From an uncultured Desulfobacterales bacterium (lineage in GTDB: Bacteria > Desulfobacterota > Desulfobacteria > Desulfobacterales > JAFDCJ01), in assembly GCA_945787595.1 (NCBI GenBank), contig CALZJV010000112.1, positions 1 through 12,927 of the forward strand: a stretch of DNA of 12,927 bases, written 5' to 3'. Shown in pieces: positions 7,866-12,927 of this stretch. Both the position numbers and the translations under genes were made by a program. The notes beneath the pieces are model-generated. The model saw only the letters and a list, made by a program, of their open reading frames with translations, was not told the origin of the DNA and searched no databases. Position 1 is the stretch's first letter. Each line of letters begins with the position of its first letter.

Positions 7866-8130
7866 TTATGCAGATCAATATTCATGCATCGGTAAAAAAT
7901 CTTGTAAGCTATTATCGTGCTTTAATGGAGATGCGTTAAGCCATTTCAAAATTCATTTTTATTTTTTAGGCAATGTATTGGCTCTATTTCGCGCATTCCA
8001 AATAGTAATGAATATCATTCATTAGTTAATTTTTTCCCATTTTATGCACAAAAGTGATATTTTTTTTCAAAGTTGTATGCAATAGATTACACAATATGCT
8101 GAATTTTAATGTTATTTTTAAAAAAAATTA

Positions 8131-8158
8131 TTGACAAACCATATTCAGTTAATATATG
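8131..8158 (+). promoter_or_regulatory. Candidate sigma-70-type promoter
   Basis: A perfect TTGACA (8131-8136) lies 16 bases before TATATG (8153-8158), within AT-rich DNA. If used, transcription would start near 8165 and leave a 5' leader of about 340 bases before the secreted-protein gene. Promoter-like matches are common in such AT-rich DNA, so confidence is low. Confidence 0.35.
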
Positions 8159-8304
8159 AAAAATGAAACATTTACCAGCAAGTGCTAAAATGTAATATAA
8201 AGTCGCTGACTACAAAATCTTTCGAAAATTCAAGGCGCTTGCATCTCTGACCTCGCCGTCCCTGTGGTGGGAGAACATGTTTTAACCAACTTTCAGCATC
8301 ATTG

Positions 8305-8324
8305 GCTGATACATCTATATCAGC
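8305..8324. promoter_or_regulatory. Operator-like inverted repeat
   Basis: GCTGATA and TATCAGC are perfect 7-base inverted arms around the six bases CATCTA. The site is between the candidate promoter and the start codon of the repeat protein. It could bind a dimeric regulator or form a hairpin in the leader RNA. Confidence 0.4.
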
Positions 8325-8340
8325 GTATTTATTTATACTC

Positions 8341-8362
8341 ATATTTATTAAATATTTATTAA
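8341..8362. repeat. 11-base tandem duplication
   Basis: ATATTTATTAA occurs twice in direct succession and is followed by ATG. It is probably a simple slippage repeat in AT-rich DNA. Confidence 0.5.
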
Positions 8363-8494
8363 ATGATGACGGTTTCGTATAAAGTCTGAAAATCGCCATT
8401 TTATTAATTTCACTCCCAATAAACTCAATTAGTTACAGAGTCGGTTTTGGAACATTTTAACTTATTACGATTTCATTTAGTTGATAACTCAAAA

Positions 8495-8501
8495 AAGGAG
8501 G
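8495..8501 (+). promoter_or_regulatory. Strong Shine-Dalgarno that fixes the start of the repeat protein
   Basis: AAGGAGG lies six bases before the ATG at 8508. The upstream in-frame TTG at 8481 precedes this site and is therefore not the start. It is the best ribosome site in the window and suggests high expression of the secreted protein. Confidence 0.8.
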
Positions 8502-8507
8502 TTGGTT

Positions 8508-11500
8508 ATGACAAAATTTTGGAAATCAAAGTTTATCTTCATTGTGTGCTTGAGCGTAGTGTTTGGTCTGACACTTGCCGGGGGATCGTGGGCCGTTGTA
8601 ACTGTCAGTAATCCACAGATACTTGATGCCACCGATTTTACCACACCCGGCGCGTGGCAGAACAACGGATTCGGCGAATGTTTCTATCTTTTGCCTGGTC
8701 CCGTTGTACCCGGTGATGAGGAGCCTGTGGGGCCTGATTTCTTTAGCGTTAGCCCTGGTCAATACACACCCAACACTTGCTTCGGGGCAGGAATAGATGT
8801 TCTTTTTCCTGAGAACATAGACTGGAGGATTTTCAGAGGGGACCCTGACAGCGCCGCCTTTGCCTTTACTGCGGCCCCGACACCTGCCGATGATATCCAA
8901 GAAAAGGCGAAGCAAAATCCAGGTTGCCTCGCCGGCGGTGTACTCAATGGACCCAGGGGAACCACCTGGGATGATGGGGATCTTTTCACCGGCGTAGGGG
9001 TAGTGCCGCCGATGGCCTCAGAACTGAAGTTGGATTTTAATGGTCGCCTGACACTGGCATATTACTTCGTGAACGGGGAAGCGCCGGTGCTCGGAGGCAC
9101 AAAATTTGAAGAGTGCCGGACCCAAGAGTTCATACTAACTGTCTTTCCGTCTGTTGGTGGCCCTGTAACGAGGACCGGGACCGTAGGTGAATTCTCAATG
9201 GGTAAATACGTGGTATTTGAGTTGGATGGGTTGGAAGGAGAAACACTCCTACGATTTCAAACAACTCCTTCGAACCTGGATTTATGTAGTCCTGTGCTCG
9301 GAACGAAGTGCACGACCGGTAACTTTCCGAACTGTGATTACGTACCAGGTGAGAATGATGTCCTTTCCGGGGTTTTTCTCAGTAACTGCCAGCAGCCCGC
9401 CATCGAGATCGTCAAGCAGGTGAGTCTAACGGGCGATGAGCCTTTCTTTGATGCGAATACACCGCAGACTGCCCCCGTGGGTGACCTTGGCGCGGATGCC
9501 ACTTATCGGCTGATTGTCACAAACGTCGGCAATGAGACGCTGATCAACGCGGTTATCACCGACCCAACCCTGGGGCTGGTCGATGTGCCGGTTCTGGGCG
9601 GTCCTTTGGCGCCGGGTGACGTGCGGACGATTACAACGAGTGATGCCGGGTTCGAAAATTTGTACTTCCCAGACCGGTGTGACAGCGCGGGAAATAAGAG
9701 CAATATCGCCCGGGTCGATGCCGCGGGCCAGGACACCGGTACACCAGTGAGCGACGACGATCCGGCCAACGTTAACTGCGCGGAAAACCCCGCCATCGAG
9801 ATTTTAAAGCAGGTGAGTTTGACGGGCGGTGCGCCGTTTTTTGATGCGGACAATCCGGGCGATCCCGACGTTCCCGAGGGTGCCCTTGGCGCGGATGCCA
9901 CCTACCGGCTGATCGTACGCAACACTGGCGACGTGGCGCTGGTTGACGCGGTTATCAACGATGCGACTTTGGGTCTGGTCGATGTACCGGTTCCGGGTGG
10001 TCCTTTGGCACCGGGTGGGGAGCGGGTGATTGATGCCGGCGACCTCGGTTTTGCAAATCTGTTCTTCGCAGATCGGTGTGACAGCACAGGAAATAAGATG
10101 AATATCGCGCGCGTTGACGCCGAAAGTGAGGACACGGGTGAACCTGTGAGCGACGAGAATCCGGCCAACGTTAAATGCGAGGACCCGCAAGTCGAGCTTA
10201 AAAAGCAGGTGAGTTTGACGGGCGGCGCGCCGTTTTTTGACGCGGATAATCCGGGCGATCCCGACGTTCCCTCGGGTGCGCTTGGCGCGGATGCCACCTA
10301 TCGGCTGATTGTAAGAAACATCGGCAGCGAGACGCTGATTAACGCGGTTATCAACGACCCAACTCTGGGGCTGGTCAATGTACCTGTTCCGGGTGGTCCT
10401 TTGGCGCCGGGTGATGAGCGTGTGATCACCTCGGGTGATACCGGTTTTGGAAACCTGTTCTTCGAAGATCGGTGTGACAGCGCGGGAAATAAAAGCAATA
10501 TCGCCCGGGTCGATGCCGAGGGCCGGGACACCAATACACCAGTGAGCGACGACGATCCGGCCAACGTTAACTGCGAGGAAGACCCGGCCATCCAGATTTT
10601 AAAGCAGGTGAGTTTGACGGGCGGCGAACCGTTTTTTGATGCGGACAATCCAGGCGATCCCGACGTTCCCGAGGGCAGCCTTGGAGCGGATGCCACCTAT
10701 CGACTGATCGTACGCAACACCGGCAACGTGGCACTGGTCAACGCGGTTATCAACGATGCGACTTTGAATCTGGTCGATGTACCGGTTCCGGATGGTCCTT
10801 TGGCGCCGGGTGACGAGCGTGTGATCACCTCGGGTGATACCGGTTTTGGAAATCTGTTCTTCGAAGATCGGTGTGACAGCGCGGGAAATAAGCTGAATAT
10901 CGCGCGAGTTGACGCCCAGAGTGGGGACACGGGTGCACCGGTGGAAGACGAGGATCCGGCCAACGTTAACTGCGAAGACCCGCAAATCGAGATTTTAAAG
11001 CAGGTGAGTTTGACGGGCGGCGCGCCGTTTTTTGACGCGGATACGCCTGAGACCGCACCCTCGGGTGGGTTTGGCGCGGATGCCACCTATCGACTGATTG
11101 TAAGAAACATCGGCACCGAGACGCTGATCAACGCAGTTATCAACGATGCGACTTTGGGTCTGGTCAATGTACCGGTTCCGGGTGGTCCTTTGGCACCGGG
11201 TGACGAGCGGGTGATTGATGCCGGCGCCGCCGGGTTTGAAAATCTGTTCTTCGAAGACCGGTGTGACAGCGCGGGAAATAAGAGCAATATCGCCCGGGTC
11301 GATGCCGAGGGCGAAGACACCGGTACACCCGTGAGCGACGATGATCCGGCCAACGTTAAGTGCGAGGGCGGTGGCGAGGGCTGCACTCCCGGCTACTGGA
11401 AGCAATCGCAGCACTTCGACTCCTGGACCGATCCGTATATGCCCAATACACCATTTTCGGACGTTTTCGAAAATGCGTTCCCGGGCATGACCCTGCTTGA

Positions 11501-11714
11501 TGTTTTAAAGCAAGGCGGCGGCGGGTTGAAGGCCTTGGGTCGTCATACTGTAGCTGCACTGCTCAATGCAGCCTCACCGGGGGTGTCCTATGATGTGTCC
11601 GTGAATGACGTAATTGGAAGGTTCAACGCTGTCTTCCCGGGTAGTAAAAATAATTACAATGGCTTGAAAAACTTGTTCGAAGAATTTAATGAGCAGGGCT
11701 GTCCGCTCAACTAG
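8508..11714 (+). CDS. Large secreted protein with five DUF11-like tandem repeats and a CTPGYWK C-terminal domain
   Basis: The 1068-residue product begins with a Sec signal peptide: positively charged MTKFWKSK, a hydrophobic core, then a likely cut after GGSWA near residue 29. Residues 30-298 form a Cys-containing domain I do not recognise. Residues 299-953 are five tandem units of about 132 residues. Each starts with KQVSLTG, has a DATYRLIVxN strand typical of DUF11/isopeptide-like beta-sandwich repeats, and ends with a RCDS...ANVxC pair of cysteines likely to form a disulfide. The units are Asp-rich and should extend as a stalk. Residues from about 958 carry GCTPGYWKQ, HTVAALLNAASPGVSY and a final GCPLN, a C-terminal domain often seen on such proteins. 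There is no LPXTG, PEP-CTERM or membrane anchor. A surface-layer, adhesin or matrix role is inferred from architecture. It has its own leader, a strong ribosome site and a terminator, so it is probably monocistronic. Confidence 0.85.
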   Translation: MTKFWKSKFIFIVCLSVVFGLTLAGGSWAVVTVSNPQILDATDFTTPGAWQNNGFGECFYLLPGPVVPGDEEPVGPDFFSVSPGQYTPNTCFGAGIDVLFPENIDWRIFRGDPDSAAFAFTAAPTPADDIQEKAKQNPGCLAGGVLNGPRGTTWDDGDLFTGVGVVPPMASELKLDFNGRLTLAYYFVNGEAPVLGGTKFEECRTQEFILTVFPSVGGPVTRTGTVGEFSMGKYVVFELDGLEGETLLRFQTTPSNLDLCSPVLGTKCTTGNFPNCDYVPGENDVLSGVFLSNCQQPAIEIVKQVSLTGDEPFFDANTPQTAPVGDLGADATYRLIVTNVGNETLINAVITDPTLGLVDVPVLGGPLAPGDVRTITTSDAGFENLYFPDRCDSAGNKSNIARVDAAGQDTGTPVSDDDPANVNCAENPAIEILKQVSLTGGAPFFDADNPGDPDVPEGALGADATYRLIVRNTGDVALVDAVINDATLGLVDVPVPGGPLAPGGERVIDAGDLGFANLFFADRCDSTGNKMNIARVDAESEDTGEPVSDENPANVKCEDPQVELKKQVSLTGGAPFFDADNPGDPDVPSGALGADATYRLIVRNIGSETLINAVINDPTLGLVNVPVPGGPLAPGDERVITSGDTGFGNLFFEDRCDSAGNKSNIARVDAEGRDTNTPVSDDDPANVNCEEDPAIQILKQVSLTGGEPFFDADNPGDPDVPEGSLGADATYRLIVRNTGNVALVNAVINDATLNLVDVPVPDGPLAPGDERVITSGDTGFGNLFFEDRCDSAGNKLNIARVDAQSGDTGAPVEDEDPANVNCEDPQIEILKQVSLTGGAPFFDADTPETAPSGGFGADATYRLIVRNIGTETLINAVINDATLGLVNVPVPGGPLAPGDERVIDAGAAGFENLFFEDRCDSAGNKSNIARVDAEGEDTGTPVSDDDPANVKCEGGGEGCTPGYWKQSQHFDSWTDPYMPNTPFSDVFENAFPGMTLLDVLKQGGGGLKALGRHTVAALLNAASPGVSYDVSVNDVIGRFNAVFPGSKNNYNGLKNLFEEFNEQGCPLN
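9402..11366 (+). repeat. Five direct tandem repeats of about 396 bp within the secreted protein gene
   Basis: Units begin at 9402, 9795, 10191, 10590 and 10986 (spacings 393, 396, 399 and 396), each at a codon boundary, and the last ends near 11366. Large blocks are nearly identical in DNA, for example around the DRCDSAGNK codons. Units 1, 3 and 5 share ETLINAVI, NKSNIARVDA and TPVSDDDPANV. Units 2 and 4 share VALV(D/N)AVINDAT, NK(M/L)NIARVDA and a CEDPQ ending. The array is therefore A-B-A-B-A, with a two-unit period of about 790 bp. Confidence 0.9.
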
Positions 11715-11718
11715 GCGA

Positions 11719-11741
11719 ATGCCGAGCCAAAAACTCGGCAT
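11719..11741 (+). other. Hairpin 1 after the repeat-protein gene
   Basis: ATGCCGAG pairs with CTCGGCAT around a seven-base, A-rich loop, four bases after the stop codon. No T-run follows. It may protect the mRNA 3' end or act as a weak terminator. Confidence 0.5.
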
Positions 11742-11771
11742 CCGGAAACCTTAACTGAAATGCTGCAAAGA

Positions 11772-11791
11772 GTCCAGGATCATTCCTGGAC
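11772..11791 (+). other. Hairpin 2 after the repeat-protein gene
   Basis: GTCCAGGA and TCCTGGAC pair perfectly around TCAT. A further AAG/CTT pairing beyond one mismatch extends the stem. No T-run follows. Confidence 0.5.
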
Positions 11792-11841
11792 GCTTCAACG
11801 TTTCATAGATGATTCCAATCGCATAGAGACGGCGGCCTATA

Positions 11842-11870
11842 TCGTGCCGGGGGGTGTCCCTCCGGCACGA
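11842..11870 (+). other. Hairpin 3, a 13-bp GC-rich stem with a TGT loop
   Basis: TCGTGCCGG and CCGGCACGA are perfect arms, and the inner GGGG/CCCT extends the stem to 13 pairs with one G-T wobble around a three-base loop. An outer helix is also possible (AGA and GGCG at 11827-11834 with CGCCTCT at 11875-11881). This is the strongest hairpin in the window and has no following T-run. Confidence 0.55.
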
Positions 11871-11914
11871 GGGTCGCCTCTACGCGGAAATCTGGTGCAA
11901 GTTAACCCATAATG

Positions 11915-11952
11915 AAGGCGTTCATCGGCAATTGGCCGGGGCGCCTTTTTTT
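11915..11952 (+). terminator. Rho-independent terminator
   Basis: AAGGCG (11915-11920) pairs with CGCCTT (11942-11947), with an additional short inner CGGC/GCCG helix. The right arm runs into a seven-base T tract (11946-11952). It would end transcription of the secreted-protein gene about 240 bases after its stop codon, so the three upstream hairpins lie in the 3' untranslated RNA. Confidence 0.65.
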
Positions 11953-12176
11953 CTGTGGCCGTCGAAGATCCCGCCCTGCGGGTATCGGAGATAACTGGCG
12001 TTGCCCTATCTGAACGCCTTGGGGCGTTGGAATACTGGAATAATGAGTTTAGCGGATTGAGATCTTTTTTGGATAGATGGCACTCATCGGAGTTTCAAAT
12101 CGAGATCTCCAATAGCATATGCCAAGATCCGGTCTAGTAACTGCACCGCTTACTGGTGTACTGACGCAAGTGGGAA
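11953..12176. other. Non-coding stretch with small hairpins
   Basis: No gene is supported. Two small perfect hairpins are visible: CCCGC/GCGGG (11970-11982, extendable by GAT/ATC) and AACGCC/GGCGTT around TTGG (12013-12028). A 60-codon open frame on the + strand spans them but has no ribosome site and no recognisable motif. Confidence 0.45.
12027..12044. repeat. Heptad-type intergenic repeat, right copy (inverted)
   Basis: TTGGAATACTGGAATAAT is the reverse complement of the 18 bases at 7788-7805 with one mismatch. It keeps the seven-base TGGAATA period. GAACGCCTTG occurs next to both copies in the same orientation (7774 and 12012), so more than the 18-mer is shared. Confidence 0.5.
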
Positions 12177-12326
12177 TCAGACTGTGTAAGTGACTAAAAA
12201 ATGCCTCATAAACTCGCTTAGATTAGTTTGTGGTGTCTGGACAAACAGGTGGAGATGATCGGACATAAACACATAGGCGATGAGTTTAATGCGGTAAGAT
12301 TCACAGCTAATTGAATCGAAGCTATT
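12177..12326 (-). pseudogene. Remnant of a RAYT / IS200-like Y1 transposase
   Basis: Read on the minus strand, about 49 codons encode SYRIKLIAYVFMSDHLHLFV, then QTPQTNLSEFMRHF, then a stop. This matches the core of REP-associated tyrosine transposases (Y1_Tnp/IS200-like), whose usual form is AYVLMPNHxHLLVETP followed by NLS..MR. The HLH is the HUH metal-binding motif of these single-strand nucleases. The N-terminal third, the catalytic tyrosine region and the GHLFQGRYK-type segment are missing, and stops block both ends, so it is an inactive fossil. Such genes normally sit near REP palindromes, and several hairpins lie close by. Confidence 0.75.
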
Positions 12327-12764
12327 TCAGCCTTAAGTTAAATAAAGCTTTTAGATGACGTCGAAGCATAGTGAAAATGAGAGGATTTAGAGGTTAGCTC
12401 CCGAATGCCTCTACCTCTGTCTCAAAGGTTCGATAAGGAGGAACAAACTACAAGCAACAAATTTCAATATCTAAATCTTAAATAAGATCAACAGCCAATT
12501 GTTTGGTCCGCGGATTAGTCGTTGTGATTTGATTGACATAAAAACGCAAAACATCAGATATAAGGGCCTGACCCGGATCCACCCAAGCGGAGAAACAAAA
12601 AGTAATGTTTAAAATTCTACCGCCGACGGGCCACAATTAAGCCGCTGAGGAAAATGGATACTGAAGAGAACATGCTATTTTTACGTCTTACGCAGCGGGC
12701 TCCTTTCGCCTTGCCAAAGGCATTATCTGAAAGCCGATGTTGAAGAGGATCGTTATGACTTTGA
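12327..12764. other. Long non-coding stretch between the transposase remnant and yjbQ
   Basis: No gene is recognisable. AAGGAGG near 12436 looks like a ribosome site but has no start codon at the right distance. AAGGGCCTGACCC at 12562-12574 is a short palindrome-like word resembling the GGGTC..GACCC motifs that often accompany RAYT elements. GCCTTGCCAAAGGC near 12711 is a small hairpin that could lie in the 3' untranslated region of the minus-strand gene, but it has no T-run. I see nothing else. Confidence 0.4.
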
Positions 12765-12927
12765 TTATTCTCCAATGATTTTCACCAGCACACGTTTGCG
12801 TCGGCGGCCATCGAATTCACCATAAAATATCTGTTCCCAGGTTCCGAAATCGAGTCTGCCTTCGGTGACGGCAACGACGACTTCGCGCCCCATGACCTGC
12901 CTTTTCATATGGGCGTCGGCGTTATCT
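12765..12927 (-). CDS. yjbQ: YjbQ/UPF0047 family protein, C-terminal part (runs off the window)
   Basis: The last 53 or so residues are present. They show [19 protein letters not shown], then the family-defining stretch [18 protein letters not shown] and an end at VLVKIIGE. This is the conserved C-terminal half of the YjbQ/UPF0047 family. E. coli YjbQ has been reported to have weak thiamine-phosphate synthase activity, hence the common name secondary thiamine-phosphate synthase enzyme, but its physiological role is uncertain. The histidine in DAHMK is among the conserved polar residues. The protein is cytoplasmic and normally about 135-140 residues long, so some 80 residues lie outside the window. 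It is on the opposite strand to the other genes and functionally unrelated to the polysaccharide locus. Confidence 0.88.
   Translation of the reverse strand, partial: DNADAHMKRQVMGREVVVAVTEGRLDFGTWEQIFYGEFDGRRRKRVLVKIIGE

Larger units (their letters stand above)
7701..7895 (+). pseudogene. Truncated leftover reading frame after the flippase
   Basis: An ATG at 7701 overlaps the flippase stop by one base and has GGGAG (7690-7694) six bases upstream, an arrangement typical of a real next gene in the operon. The first residues, MSRLNEILIECIGSF, look like a normal protein start. The frame then runs into low-complexity heptad repeats (7788-7812) and a hairpin (7834-7865), and stops after 64 residues with no domain I recognise. 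The simplest reading is that a downstream polysaccharide gene was cut and replaced by repeat-rich intergenic DNA. A functional small protein cannot be excluded. The alternative ATG at 7698 is in the same frame but too close to the ribosome site. Confidence 0.4.
7896..8507. promoter_or_regulatory. AT-rich 600-base leader upstream of the secreted repeat protein
   Basis: No gene is supported here. The DNA is very AT-rich with several A or T runs, the kind of sequence that bends or binds nucleoid proteins. Inside it are a promoter-like element (8131-8158), a GC-richer island at about 8200-8290, an inverted repeat (8305-8324) and an 11-base tandem repeat (8341-8362). A minus-strand open frame at 8172-8399 has no ribosome site or recognisable motif, and I do not call it. 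The leader ends with a strong Shine-Dalgarno. Confidence 0.5.

Noticed and set aside
8172..8399. 75-codon minus-strand open frame in the leader
   Set aside because: It has no ribosome site or recognisable motif and an odd composition. It could be chance or part of a repeat element.
9402..11366. Regularly spaced repeats considered as a CRISPR array
   Set aside because: Units are about 396 bp, continuous and in-frame coding, with no spacers.
9503..11414. A ladder of minus-strand open frames of 99-139 codons across the repeat region
   Set aside because: They recur in register with the + strand repeats, have no ribosome sites and are shadows of the repeated codons of the secreted protein.
11827..11910. 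Resemblance of GGAAATCTGGTGCAAG to part of a cobalamin riboswitch
   Set aside because: The rest of the conserved core is missing and the site lies after a gene, before a terminator, with no downstream target gene in the window.
11955..12137. 60-codon + strand open frame after the terminator
   Set aside because: It spans hairpins and the heptad repeat and shows no ribosome site or family motif.

Overview
The window looks like chromosomal DNA of a Gram-negative, mid-GC anaerobe, most likely a sulfate-reducing Desulfobacterota (former Deltaproteobacteria) or a relative. This placement is an inference from gene style, the mix of GC-rich genes with very AT-rich spacers, and a REP-associated transposase remnant. 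No rRNA or other marker gene is present to prove it.

Positions 1-7900 hold a surface-polysaccharide (exopolysaccharide, capsule or O-antigen type) locus, all on the + strand. Its left part is decaying. It has a GT4 glycosyltransferase fragment (477-986, with a possible N-terminal remnant from about 296) and a second GT4 gene broken by a frameshift plus an internal deletion (1010-2090). The rest is in better order: a class I SAM-dependent methyltransferase (2210-2938), a second methyltransferase read in three frames joined at two A8 tracts (2943-3753), an intact GT4 glycosyltransferase (3926-5077), a NodB-type polysaccharide deacetylase (5328-6407) and a Wzx-like flippase (6400-7701). A truncated leftover reading frame (7701-7895) follows. 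Together the intact genes would build, methylate, deacetylate and flip a lipid-linked sugar chain. No polymerase, initiating transferase or export porin is in the window, so the locus continues elsewhere or is incomplete.

Positions 7896-8507 are a long AT-rich leader with a promoter-like element, an inverted repeat and a short tandem repeat. It leads into a strong Shine-Dalgarno and a 1068-residue secreted protein (8508-11714). This protein has a Sec signal peptide, an unassigned N-terminal region, five tandem DUF11-like repeats of about 132 residues arranged as alternating subtypes A-B-A-B-A, and a C-terminal domain with the CTPGYWK signature. Three strong hairpins and a rho-independent terminator follow the gene.

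Positions 11953-12764 hold no intact gene, only small hairpins, a short heptad repeat that also occurs inverted at about 7790, and a minus-strand fragment of a RAYT/IS200-like Y1 transposase. The window ends inside the 3' part of a minus-strand YjbQ/UPF0047 family gene.

The observations most worth a second look are the two identical in-phase A AAA AAA heptamers in the second methyltransferase, the higher-order repeat structure of the secreted protein with its structured 3' region, and the inverted heptad repeats bracketing that gene.
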